Shown piece after piece: positions 18,972 through 26,485 of a stretch of DNA of 64,000 nucleotides. The stretch is taken from NCBI RefSeq assembly GCF_001476895.1, contig NZ_LDTB01000008.1:1-64000 (forward strand). Reading direction: 5' to 3'. The notes beneath the pieces are model-generated. The model was not told the origin of the DNA. It saw nothing but the letters and a program-made list of their open reading frames with translations, and did no database searches. Position 1 is the stretch's first letter. Each line of letters opens with the position of its first letter. Position numbers and translations under genes: made by a program. Source of the DNA: Sphingomonas endophytica. GTDB lineage: Bacteria; Pseudomonadota; Alphaproteobacteria; Sphingomonadales; Sphingomonadaceae.

Positions 18972-19553
18972 ATGAACGCGAAGATCATGACGATGGCCCT
19001 CGCGCTGCTGCTCGCCGCTCCGGCGGTCGCGGGGTGGAAGGTCGTGGCACCGACCCGCGTCACGGTGGCGCAATCCACACTCTCCGTGACCCCCGACGCG
19101 GGCTGGAACCGCTGGACCGTGAAGCCGATCAGGAACGAGGAGCGCTGGAGCCTCGACGGGCCGCTGCTCAACCGCCTGTCCTTCTACGGCGGGATCGCGC
19201 AGGACGAACCGCTGGCGCGCGAACGCAACAGGAAACGCGAGCCGCTGCCGAAGTTCGACCGCACGATGCGCGCCACCGATATCGCCGAACTGATCGAGCG
19301 GACCGTGCGCATCACCGAGGAGGCCCCCGATTTCGTGACCGAGGCGGTCGAGCCGGCGACCTTCGCGGGCCAGCCCGGCTTCCGGCTCCGCTATCGCTAC
19401 ACCGCCGGCGAGCTGGTGCGGCGCGGCGAGGCGCGCGGGCGGATCGCCGACGGCCGATTGTACATGATCGTCTTCACCGCCCCGGCGCTGCATTATTTCG
19501 ACGCCGGGCTGCCGCGCGCGGCGGCGATCATGGACAGCGCGCGGATCGGCTGA
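18972..19553 (+). CDS. Exported protein of unknown function
   Basis: A 193-residue protein begins two bases after the M48 protease stop, with signal peptide MNAKIMTMALALLLAAPAVAG. No catalytic motif is visible. Mature features include QSTLSVTPDAGWNRW, a charged middle (RERNRKREPLPKFDRTM), and a final beta segment GRLYMIVFTAPALHYFDAGL ending before DSARIG. The pattern of strands resembles small lipid- or protein-binding envelope proteins, but I cannot assign it. The tight spacing makes it part of the same operon, so it may be a partner or a substrate of the M48 protease. Confidence 0.7.
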   Translation: MNAKIMTMALALLLAAPAVAGWKVVAPTRVTVAQSTLSVTPDAGWNRWTVKPIRNEERWSLDGPLLNRLSFYGGIAQDEPLARERNRKREPLPKFDRTMRATDIAELIERTVRITEEAPDFVTEAVEPATFAGQPGFRLRYRYTAGELVRRGEARGRIADGRLYMIVFTAPALHYFDAGLPRAAAIMDSARIG

Positions 19554-19596
19554 CGCGGGTTGCGTCGACCGGCGCGCCGACCCACATCGGCGCTCC

Positions 19597-20004
19597 ATGC
19601 CGCTGCATCTCACCAAAGTCGCGTTCGGTGCGGCAAGCGTCGATCTGCTCGCCGATCGGTTGCGCGCGCGGGCCGCCGCCGGGCCGGTGTTCCTGACCAC
19701 GCGCTACCTGCCCAAGCGGCACGAGGAGATCACCGGGCAGGGGTCGCTGTTCTGGATCATCAAGCATCAGCTGGTCGCGCGCTCGCCGATCCTGTCGTTC
19801 GGCGACGCGGAGGGCGGTCGCGTCGCGATCCATATCGATCCCGACCTGCGATTGGTGCAGGCCCGCCCGAAGCGCGCGCATCAGGGCTGGCGCTATCTCG
19901 AGGCCGACGAGGCGCCCGTCGATCTGGGCGGCGACGTGACCGACGGGCTGGCCGCGATGCCCCCGGCGCTGATGGGCAAGCTCAGCGAACTGGGCCTGCT
20001 GTAG
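19597..20004 (+). CDS. DUF1489 family protein
   Basis: This 135-residue cytoplasmic protein matches the DUF1489 family, found almost only in alphaproteobacteria and of unknown function. The characteristic order is MPLHLTKVAFG at the start, TTRYLPKRHEEI near residue 35, GSLFWIIKHQLVARSPIL near 50, and a C-terminal acidic/aromatic segment ending in GWRYLEADEAP. No signal peptide or metal motif is visible. It ends 40 bases before the convergent crtB stop, with a bidirectional hairpin between. Confidence 0.85.
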   Translation: MPLHLTKVAFGAASVDLLADRLRARAAAGPVFLTTRYLPKRHEEITGQGSLFWIIKHQLVARSPILSFGDAEGGRVAIHIDPDLRLVQARPKRAHQGWRYLEADEAPVDLGGDVTDGLAAMPPALMGKLSELGLL

Positions 20005-20013
20005 CGCCGGCCT

Positions 20014-20035
20014 CACCCCTGTTTCTCATGGGGTG
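20014..20035. terminator. Hairpin between DUF1489 gene and crtB
   Basis: CACCCC at 20014-20019 pairs with GGGGTG at 20030-20035, extended by TG/CA inside with one bulge. It lies between two convergent stop codons (20004 and 20044), where a bidirectional terminator would be expected. The T-rich loop and short flanking T/A tracts are modest. Confidence 0.5.
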
Positions 20036-20043
20036 GGTCGAAT

Positions 20044-20982
20044 TTAGCGACGCGGGCGCGTCCACAGCACCGGGTCGCGCGGGGCATCCGGCAGCGCCTG
20101 CCGCCGTGCCGCCTGCGCCGCGGCGCGCGCGATCCAGCCGAGCTTGGCGGCCTTCGACGTCGTGACGCGGCCGTCCCATGCCGCCGCCCCGCGCCCCGCC
20201 ACCGCGCGCGCGATATCGCCATAGATCCCCGCCGCCGCCAGCACCGCCCAGGCGGAGCGGAACGACAGCGCCTTGGTCCCGATCCGCGCGCTGTCTTCGT
20301 GGCGTTGCGCGCGGTCGGCCAGTCGTCGCGCCAGCACCACCAGCGCGTCGCGGTGCGCCGGCGCCATCAGCGCGTCCGCCGCGATACCCTGCCCCGCCAG
20401 CCATTCGCCCGGCAGATAGCAACGCCCCACGCCCGCATCCTCCGCGATATCGCGCGCGATATTGGCGAGCTGGAACGCCAGCCCCAGGTCGCACGCGCGG
20501 TCCAGCGTCGCCTCGTCGTCGGGCGGCACCCCCATCACCACCGCCATCAGGCACCCGACCGCCCCGGCGACATGATAGCAATAGCGATACAGGTCGTCCT
20601 CGCTTCGCGGTCGCCAGTCCTCGGCATCGAGCTGGAAGCCGTCGATCACGTCATGGACGAAGCGCGGCGGCAGGCCGGTCTCGCGCGCGACGACGCCCAG
20701 CGCATCGAAGGCGGGTTCGCCGGTGTCGCATCCCGCCAGCGCGGCCTCGCTCAGCGCGCGGACCCGCGCCACCCGCGCGCGCGCATCGCTGACGATCGTG
20801 CGGTCATGGCCGTGATCCTGCCCGTCCACCAGATCGTCGCACGCGCGACACCAGGCATAGAGCAGCCACGCCCGCTCCCGCACCACCGGCGCGAACAGCG
20901 TGGAGGCGGCGGCGAAGCTCTTCGACCCGCGCGCGATCGACACCCGCGCGGCCTCGACCAGCGCCGCGCGGTCCCGCGTCAC
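20044..20982 (-). CDS. crtB: Phytoene synthase (squalene/phytoene synthase family)
   Basis: CrtB joins two geranylgeranyl diphosphates into 15-cis-phytoene, the first committed carotenoid step. The 312-residue product shows the two Asp-rich substrate motifs: CDDLVDG near residue 50 and the ANIARDIAEDAGVGRCYLP segment near 170. The signature YRYCYHVAGAVGCLM is near 130, with DVIDGFQLD just before it. This enzyme fits with crtI and crtY in the same cluster. It follows the LOG gene by 10 bases in the same direction. A squalene synthase is the other possibility in this family, but the neighbours favour phytoene. Confidence 0.93.
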   Translation of the reverse strand: MTRDRAALVEAARVSIARGSKSFAAASTLFAPVVRERAWLLYAWCRACDDLVDGQDHGHDRTIVSDARARVARVRALSEAALAGCDTGEPAFDALGVVARETGLPPRFVHDVIDGFQLDAEDWRPRSEDDLYRYCYHVAGAVGCLMAVVMGVPPDDEATLDRACDLGLAFQLANIARDIAEDAGVGRCYLPGEWLAGQGIAADALMAPAHRDALVVLARRLADRAQRHEDSARIGTKALSFRSAWAVLAAAGIYGDIARAVAGRGAAAWDGRVTTSKAAKLGWIARAAAQAARRQALPDAPRDPVLWTRPRR

Positions 20983-20992
20983 AGGTCGCCCC

Positions 20993-21574
20993 TCACAGAT
21001 CCGACGCCGCCATGCGCACGATCGGCTGCGTCGGGACGTGGCGCCCCATCCGGTCGAGCAGCCCGCCCAGCGTGTCGTCGACGATCAGCAGGTCGCGATG
21101 CTGCGCGCGCAGGAAGCCGACCTCGCCCATCTTCTCCCAGAAGGCGACGATCGCATCATAATAACCGCCCGCGTTGAGCAACCCGACCGGATCGGCGTGA
21201 TAGCCGAGCTGCGCCCAGCTCAGCGCCTCCCACAATTCGTCCATCGTACCGGTCCCGCCCGGCAGCGTCACGAAGCCGTCGGCCAGATCGGTGAACATCT
21301 GCTTGCGCTGGTGCATCCCCGTGACGACGTGCAGTTCGCTCAGGCCGCGATGCGCGACCTCGGCATCGACCAGCGCCTGCGGGATCACCCCGATCACCTC
21401 GCCCCCGGCCGCCAGCGCGGCATCGGCGATCGCGCCCATCAGCCCCAGCCGCCCGCCGCCATAGACGACGCCGATCCCGCGCGTGGCGAGCGTGTGCCCG
21501 ACCTCCCGCGCCAGGTCGAGGTAGAAGGGATCGGCGGGCGTGGCGGAGCCGCAATAGATGGCGAGGCGCTTCAT
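20993..21574 (-). CDS. LOG-family protein (cytokinin riboside 5'-monophosphate phosphoribohydrolase-like, TIGR00730)
   Basis: A Rossmann-fold nucleotide-cleaving enzyme of the LOG family. Known members release adenine or cytokinin bases from their 5'-monophosphates. The catalytic motif PGGTGTMDE is at about residues 109-117 with the Arg/Glu pair expected for this family, and MKRLAIYCGS begins the fold. ATG at 21574 gives 193 residues; the longer in-frame start adds 12 unlike residues. It sits inside the carotenoid cluster, between crtI and crtB, with crtB only 10 bases away, so it is likely cotranscribed. The reason for this pairing is unknown. Confidence 0.9.
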   Translation of the reverse strand: MKRLAIYCGSATPADPFYLDLAREVGHTLATRGIGVVYGGGRLGLMGAIADAALAAGGEVIGVIPQALVDAEVAHRGLSELHVVTGMHQRKQMFTDLADGFVTLPGGTGTMDELWEALSWAQLGYHADPVGLLNAGGYYDAIVAFWEKMGEVGFLRAQHRDLLIVDDTLGGLLDRMGRHVPTQPIVRMAASDL

Positions 21575-21714
21575 GCCGCCCGCGCTACGGGATGGCGCGG
21601 CGCCGGGCAACCGCCTGCATCAACCGGCGCGGCGGCGCGGATCAGTCATGCTCAAGGTGATCGAGGCGCGGCGCTATAGCGGCGCGGCGCACGCGGACGC
21701 CAGATCGAGACACC

Positions 21715-21791
21715 CGTCATCGCGAGCGGAGCGAAGCAATCCAGGGCGTCTTGGTCCGACACCGGATTGCTCCGCTCCCCTCGCAACGACG
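21715..21791. repeat. Intergenic inverted repeat, sphingomonad-type element
   Basis: Two 28-base arms (21715-21742 and 21764-21791) are inverted copies matching at 24 of 28 positions. Each contains GCGAGCGGAGC-like cores and ends in GCAATCC. The loop is 21 bases. A repeat of this wording is common between genes in many proteobacteria and looks like a palindromic intergenic element rather than a unique regulatory site. It lies just after the crtI stop (21799), so its RNA hairpin would sit in the transcript between crtI and the LOG/crtB genes. Confidence 0.75.
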
Positions 21792-21798
21792 ATGCGCC

Positions 21799-23289
21799 TC
21801 AGCCGGCCAGCATCAGCGCCGCCGTCGCCTTCGCACTCCCCACGACCCCCGGGATCCCCGCGCCCGGATGCGTGCCCGCGCCGACGAAGAACAGGTTCGG
21901 GATCGCATCGTCGCGGTTGTGGACGCGGAAATAGGCGCTCTGCGTCAGGATCGGCTCCAGCGAGAAGGCGCTGCCCAGATGCGCGTTCAGGTCGTGCGCG
22001 AAATCGGTCGGCGCATAGCTGAACTTGGTCACGATCCGGTCGTGGATATCGGGGATCAGGCGACGGCCGACCTCGTCGAGGATGCGCTTCTCGAGGATCG
22101 GGCGCACCGTCTCCCAATCGCCCGGGAACTTGCCCAGATGCGGCACCGGCGCCAGCGCATAGAAGGTCGAATCGCCCTCCGGCGCGAGGCTCGGATCGGT
22201 GACGGTCGGATGGTGGAGGTACAGCGAGAAATCCTCGCTCAGCACGCCATGCTCGTAAATGTCGTCGAGCAGCCCCTTATAGCGCGGCCCGAACAGGATC
22301 ATGTGGTGCGGGATGCCCGGCCACGTGCCCTTCACCCCGAAATGGACGACGAACAGCGACGGCGAGAAGCGCTTGCGCTCCAGCCGCGCCGCCGTGCGCC
22401 GCGCCGCGCCCGATTCGGGCAGCAGGTCGCGATAGACGTGCATGATGTCGGCGTTGGCGGCGACCATGTCGACCGGCGTGCGCCAGCCGCTTTCGGTCTC
22501 GACCGCCGTCACCCGGTCGCCCAGCGTGTCGATCCGCGTCACCTTGTCGGCGAGCCGCAACGTGCCGCCCAGCCGCTCGAACAGCGCGACCATGCCTGCC
22601 ACCAGCCGGTTGGTCCCGCCACGCGCGAACCACACGCCGCCGTCGCGCTCCAGCTTGTGGATCAGCGCATAGATCGCGCTGGTCGTCATCGGATTGCCGC
22701 CGACGAGCAGGGTGTGGAACGACAGCGCCTGCCGCAGCCGCTCGTCCGCCACGAACTTCGACACGATCGAATAGACCGAGCGCCACGCCTGATATTTCGC
22801 CAGCGCGGGCGCGGCCTTGATCATCGACGCGAAGTCGAGGAAGGCGACATGGCCGAGCTTCTCATATCCCTCGTGATAGACGCCGGCGGCATATTCCAGG
22901 AACTTGCCGTACCCCGCGACATCGTTCGGATTGAGCTTGGCGATCTCCGAACGCAGCAGCGCGTCATCGTTGGTATAGTCGAAATTGGTCCCGTCCGGCC
23001 AGTTGAGCCGGTAGAAGGGCTGAACCGGATCAAGCGTCACGTCGTCGGACAATTTCTGTCCCGACAGCGCCCACAATTCCTCCAGGCATGCCGGATCGGT
23101 GATGACGGTCGGCCCGGCGTCGAAGGTGAAGCCGTCCTGCTGCCAGTAATAGGCGCGCCCGCCGGGCTTGTCGCGCGACTCGATGATCGTCGTCGCGACG
23201 CCGGCCGATTGCAACCGGATCGCCAGCGCCAGTCCGCCGAAACCCGCGCCGACGACGACCGCGCGGCGCTGCCCCGCCGCGGGCGTCAT
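21799..23289 (-). CDS. crtI: Phytoene desaturase
   Basis: CrtI converts phytoene to lycopene by repeated desaturation at the membrane, using FAD. The FAD-binding motif is VVVGAGFGGLALAIRLQSAG at about residues 11-30. The family features PGGRAYYW and GPTVIT follow, and the C-terminal signature GAGTHPGAGIPGVVGSAKA is near residue 466. ATG at 23289 gives 496 residues, the usual size; it overlaps the last four bases of crtY (ATGA). A longer in-frame start 74 codons upstream lies inside crtY and is not supported. A FAD-dependent oxidase mode is known for bacterial CrtI. Confidence 0.95.
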   Translation of the reverse strand: MTPAAGQRRAVVVGAGFGGLALAIRLQSAGVATTIIESRDKPGGRAYYWQQDGFTFDAGPTVITDPACLEELWALSGQKLSDDVTLDPVQPFYRLNWPDGTNFDYTNDDALLRSEIAKLNPNDVAGYGKFLEYAAGVYHEGYEKLGHVAFLDFASMIKAAPALAKYQAWRSVYSIVSKFVADERLRQALSFHTLLVGGNPMTTSAIYALIHKLERDGGVWFARGGTNRLVAGMVALFERLGGTLRLADKVTRIDTLGDRVTAVETESGWRTPVDMVAANADIMHVYRDLLPESGAARRTAARLERKRFSPSLFVVHFGVKGTWPGIPHHMILFGPRYKGLLDDIYEHGVLSEDFSLYLHHPTVTDPSLAPEGDSTFYALAPVPHLGKFPGDWETVRPILEKRILDEVGRRLIPDIHDRIVTKFSYAPTDFAHDLNAHLGSAFSLEPILTQSAYFRVHNRDDAIPNLFFVGAGTHPGAGIPGVVGSAKATAALMLAG

Positions 23290-24446
23290 GCGCCCGCTCC
23301 CAGCGCGGCGATCGCGCGCCCGACCGGCACCGGCGGCTTCCCGCTCAGCACCCGCATTTTGTCGAGCGGGGTCGAGCGCGCGGCATAGAAGCGCGCGACC
23401 AGCCCCGGTGACAGGCGATAGAATCGTTCCAGCACGCGATAGCGCTGGTCGGGGTCGGCGGCCTTGAAGAGCATGAGGTCCAGCATCCGGTAAAATCCAC
23501 GGTCGCGCCACGAACGCGCGGCGTAGCGAAAGGTGAGGTCGTGCAACGCCGCGCCCGACAAATCGTCCGCGCGCGCGATCAGCGCCGCCAGCCGCACCGC
23601 ATCGGGCAGCGAATAGCCGGTGGTGGGGTGGAACAGGCCGGCGCGCACCCCGGCCTTCGCCACCCGCTCGCCGCCCGACCGCCAGTAAGCGTCGAAATCG
23701 CCCCCGCTGACGACCGGCAGGACGCCGCGCTCGCGGTGGATCACCTTCGTGTCACGCCACCCCTTCGCGGCGGCATAGTCAGCGATCCGCGCCGCGATCA
23801 GCGATTCGTCCAGCGCCGGCGTGTCGCTGTAATAGGTATCCTCGACCAGCAGCGTGTCGGCGGTAAACGGCAGCAGATAGACGAAGCGATAGCCGTCGAG
23901 CTGCGGCACGGTGGCGTCCATCACCATCGGTCGCGCCACGCCGTGCCCGGCGGGGACGTGCACTTCGTGCCCGACGAACTTCTGCCACCCGCCCTTCAGG
24001 TGCGCGGTATCGGCCATGCCGCGCGCGTCGATCACCCCGGTCGCGGTCAACCGGTCGCCGTCGGCCAGCACCACCGCGCCCGGGCTGCACGCCAGCACCT
24101 GCCGCCCGGTCATCACCGCCCGGTGCGGCAGCGTCGCGCGGACCTGCGCATCCAGAAGGTGCGAGCGGACGGTGAAATAGCTTTGGTCGATCGTGCGCGC
24201 ATGCGCCGGGAAGTGAACGTCGTAGGTGGGCCAGGCATGGCTGACGATGGGGGCGATCACCGGCCAGTCGCGGGCGGCGACATCGCCGCCGAAGAACGAC
24301 CAGAAGTGGTTGCCGCCGATCCGGTCGCTCGCCTCCACCAGCCGCACGTCGATGCCGGGGTGCCGCGCCCGGACGGCCAGCGCGATCAACGCCCCGGCCA
24401 GCCCGCCGCCGACGATCGCAAGGTCGCATTTGAGGGTTGCCGGCAT
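23286..24446 (-). CDS. crtY: Lycopene beta-cyclase
   Basis: CrtY closes the beta-ionone rings of lycopene to give beta-carotene. The N-terminal dinucleotide-binding motif LAIVGGGLAGALIALAVR begins at residue 8. The CrtY signatures EASDRIGGNHFWSFF near residue 40, IDARG near 139 and FHPTTGYSLPDAVRLA near residue 280 are present. The product is 386 residues. It is first in the cluster crtY-crtI-LOG-crtB and is divergent from the peroxiredoxin gene, with 115 bases between them for promoters. Ring hydroxylases (crtZ, crtG), which would give zeaxanthin or nostoxanthin, are not in this window. Confidence 0.94.
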   Translation of the reverse strand: MPATLKCDLAIVGGGLAGALIALAVRARHPGIDVRLVEASDRIGGNHFWSFFGGDVAARDWPVIAPIVSHAWPTYDVHFPAHARTIDQSYFTVRSHLLDAQVRATLPHRAVMTGRQVLACSPGAVVLADGDRLTATGVIDARGMADTAHLKGGWQKFVGHEVHVPAGHGVARPMVMDATVPQLDGYRFVYLLPFTADTLLVEDTYYSDTPALDESLIAARIADYAAAKGWRDTKVIHRERGVLPVVSGGDFDAYWRSGGERVAKAGVRAGLFHPTTGYSLPDAVRLAALIARADDLSGAALHDLTFRYAARSWRDRGFYRMLDLMLFKAADPDQRYRVLERFYRLSPGLVARFYAARSTPLDKMRVLSGKPPVPVGRAIAALGAGA

Positions 24447-24561
24447 GATGCCCGCGCTATCCTATTGCCGGGCATTGCGGAAGCCCGCGAACGGACTGGC
24501 TGGCGGCGGCGTGTACCGATAGGATAGCAGGGTTCGTCGTCGTCCGACCGGAGTTTGCCCG

Positions 24562-25095
24562 ATGCGCCATGTGCTTGCCGTCCTCGCCGCCCTCACCCTC
24601 GCCACCCCGGCGGTCGCCGCGCTGGCCCCCGGCGCGAAGGCGCCCGATTTCTCCACGCGCGGCGCGATCGCGGGCAAGGTGATTCCGGTGCGACTCGCCG
24701 AGCAGCTGAAGCGCGGTCCGGTCGTGCTGTACTTCTTCCCGGCCGCCTTCACCGGCGGCTGCAACGCGGAGGCGCGCGCCTTCGCCGAACAGGTGCAGGC
24801 CTTCCGCGCGGCGGGGGCGACCGTCATCGGCATGTCCGCCGACAACGTGCCCGACCTGCAACGTTTCTCCTCCACCGAATGCGCGGGAAAGTTCGCGGTC
24901 GCCAGCGCCGGGCCGAAGGTGGTCGCGGGTTACGACGTGGCGCTCGGCAAGGAGGTGAAAGGTCGGCAGGTGACCAGCCGGACCAGCTATGTCATCGATC
25001 GTAATGGCCTGATCGCATTCGCTTATTCCGACATGAACCCGACCGAGCACGTCACCCGTTCGCTGGCGGCGGTGCGCAAGCTGACGGGTCGCTGA
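24562..25095 (+). CDS. Exported peroxiredoxin, BCP/AhpC-TSA type
   Basis: A thiol peroxidase with an N-terminal signal peptide, MRHVLAVLAALTLATPAVAA, and so likely periplasmic. The peroxidatic Cys lies in FTGGCNAEA (Cys71), where bcp proteins usually have TPGCT; the conserved Thr-to-Gly/Pro site is changed to GG. A second Cys follows in STECAGKF (about Cys112) and could be the resolving residue. The length of 177 residues fits. It is divergent from crtY, so peroxide defence and carotenoid genes share an upstream region. The exact reductant is unknown. Confidence 0.88.
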   Translation: MRHVLAVLAALTLATPAVAALAPGAKAPDFSTRGAIAGKVIPVRLAEQLKRGPVVLYFFPAAFTGGCNAEARAFAEQVQAFRAAGATVIGMSADNVPDLQRFSSTECAGKFAVASAGPKVVAGYDVALGKEVKGRQVTSRTSYVIDRNGLIAFAYSDMNPTEHVTRSLAAVRKLTGR

Positions 25096-25152
25096 GTCAT
25101 GATATCTTAGCAGTTCGGCCGCTATCCCCGTCGCGACGAACTGGGGGGCGGC

Positions 25153-26211
25153 ATGGGGCGGTCTAATGCGATGAATGCGGTCGATGCCGGGCCGGCCAAT
25201 ACCGGCGACCGCATCTTTGCCCGGGTCGGCGCGTTCCTGGCCGCGCATCGCCTCAGCCCCGATCCCGCGCATTACGCCTTCGCCTATGAGGTGGTGGCCA
25301 ATGCCGGGGGGGCCATCGCGCAGCGCGTCGCCAGCCTCACCGATGGCGGCGTCCGGCTGACGACCCAGGACATTGCGTTGCTGGGCGGGCGCACGGTCGC
25401 GGGCGCGCCCGTCGATACCGGCAATGATGACGAGGCGTCGGCGCTCACCGGCGATGCCGACGCGCATCAGGCGCTGATCGAGCGCATGATGATGCAGGTC
25501 GACGGCTTCGATGACACGATGCGCCTCGTCCATGCCGAGGCGAACGACTTCGGGCGCGACCTGCAACGCTCCGCCGATTCGATGCGCGAACTGGGCGCGG
25601 AAGCGGGGATCGAGGCCATCGCGCGCCTGACCGCGGACATGATCGACCGCGTCCGTCTGGCCGAACAGAAGCTCGACACCGCGCTGCGCGAGACCGAGGA
25701 ACTGCGCAGCGCGCTGGACGAGGCGCGCGGCTCCGCGCGCACCGATCCGCTGACCGATCTTCCGAACCGGCGTGCCTTCGACGAAGCCTTTGCGGCGCTC
25801 CATCGCGACACGCCGGTCACCGTCGCCATCTGCGACATCGATCATTTCAAGCGCATCAACGACAGCTTCGGCCATGCGGTCGGCGACCGGGTGATCCGCA
25901 TGGTGGCGCAGACCCTGGGCTCCGAGAAGGGGCCGCTGGTCGCCCGCTACGGCGGAGAGGAATTCGCCGTCCTGTTCGAGGGCGTTCCGCTCGACGAGGC
26001 CGCGAAGACGATCGAACGCTTGCGCAGTACGATCGCCGATCGTCGCCCGCGCGTGCGCGAAACCGGCGAACTGATCGGCACCATCTCCTTCTCCGCCGGG
26101 GTGGCGGAGGGTCGCGTCGGCGAAGGGCGCGCCGCGTTGATGGCGCGTGCCGACGCCGCTTTGTACCGTGCCAAGGATCAGGGCCGCGCCCGGACGATCA
26201 CCGCGCCATAA
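25153..26211 (+). CDS. Diguanylate cyclase (GGDEF domain)
   Basis: Makes cyclic di-GMP. The GGDEF domain occupies roughly residues 195-350: DPLTDLPNRRAFDEAF at the start, CDIDHFKRIND for metal/GTP binding, and the active-site motif RYGGEEF near residue 270. No RxxD inhibitory site is seen at the usual position before GGEEF (the bases code for GSEKGPLVA), so product feedback may be absent. The first 190 residues have no signal peptide or obvious membrane segment and are predicted helical with a coiled-coil part (IDRVRLAEQKLDTALRETEELRSALDEA), so a sensor domain is possible. An in-frame ATG six codons in is an alternative start. Confidence 0.9.
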   Translation: MGRSNAMNAVDAGPANTGDRIFARVGAFLAAHRLSPDPAHYAFAYEVVANAGGAIAQRVASLTDGGVRLTTQDIALLGGRTVAGAPVDTGNDDEASALTGDADAHQALIERMMMQVDGFDDTMRLVHAEANDFGRDLQRSADSMRELGAEAGIEAIARLTADMIDRVRLAEQKLDTALRETEELRSALDEARGSARTDPLTDLPNRRAFDEAFAALHRDTPVTVAICDIDHFKRINDSFGHAVGDRVIRMVAQTLGSEKGPLVARYGGEEFAVLFEGVPLDEAAKTIERLRSTIADRRPRVRETGELIGTISFSAGVAEGRVGEGRAALMARADAALYRAKDQGRARTITAP

Positions 26212-26223
26212 GTTGGCGCACGC

Positions 26224-26268
26224 GGCGGGGCGAGTTGGCGAAGCACGCCAACCCGAAGGCGCCCCGCC
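26224..26268 (+). terminator. Nested hairpin after the GGDEF gene
   Basis: GGCGGGGCG (26224-26232) pairs with CGCCCCGCC (26260-26268), and inside it GTTGGCG (26234-26240) pairs with CGCCAAC (26246-26252), leaving a five-base loop and a seven-base bulge. It starts 13 bases past the GGDEF stop. There is no T-run, so it may stop RNA polymerase poorly or protect the 3' end of the message. Confidence 0.55.
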
Positions 26269-26292
26269 CGCCTCTCCCCTCGTGCGCGGCAA

Positions 26293-26310
26293 TTGGCACA
26301 CATGATGCAA
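26293..26310 (+). promoter_or_regulatory. Sigma-54-like -24/-12 element
   Basis: TTGGCAC followed by TGCA gives GG at 26295-26296 and GC at 26307-26308 with exactly ten bases between them, the defining spacing of sigma-54 promoters. Five of the six bases of the -24 element match the consensus well. A start about 12 bases downstream would fall at the foot of the leader hairpin at 26317. A single chance match cannot be excluded, and rpoN is not in this window. Confidence 0.35.
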
Positions 26311-26316
26311 TGACCT

Positions 26317-26347
26317 GAACATCGGCCGGATCGCCCGGCCGCTGTTC
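26317..26347 (+). promoter_or_regulatory. Leader hairpin abutting the ribosome site of the first small peptide gene
   Basis: GAACA (26317-26321) pairs with TGTTC (26343-26347) and CGGCCGG (26323-26329) with CCGGCCG (26335-26341), with one T-C mismatch and a five-base loop. The stem of 12 pairs ends exactly where the AAGGAG ribosome site begins (26348-26353). It could act as a translation control element or as a dyad protein-binding site; which is not shown by sequence. Confidence 0.6.
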
Positions 26348-26361
26348 AAGGAGACCGCATC

Positions 26362-26472
26362 ATGACCATCCGTTTCGCCGCTCTTCGCCAGTCGATCTTC
26401 TCGGTCGCCGCTGCCTTCGCCGTCGCCGCCGTGATGATCAGCGCCGCGGTCCCCGTCACCCCGATCGCCTGA
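26362..26472 (+). CDS. Small single-pass membrane peptide, 36 residues
   Basis: This short gene begins ATGACCATCCGTTTC with a strong ribosome site AAGGAG eight bases upstream. The peptide has a basic N-terminus (MTIRFAALRQ) and a hydrophobic segment of about 20 residues (SIFSVAAAFAVAAVMISAAV), ending PVTPIA. It therefore looks like a small inner-membrane protein, or a peptide that is exported and cut. I do not recognise a family. It is followed after 13 bases by a second peptide gene of similar design. The two together resemble small hydrophobic protein pairs seen in sphingomonads, but their role is unknown. Confidence 0.65.
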   Translation: MTIRFAALRQSIFSVAAAFAVAAVMISAAVPVTPIA

Positions 26473-26485
26473 AAGGAACGCTTCG

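Noticed and set aside
21715-21791. Insertion sequence remnant or CRISPR repeat
   Set aside because: There is no transposase fragment and no regular spacing of several repeats; only one inverted pair is present.
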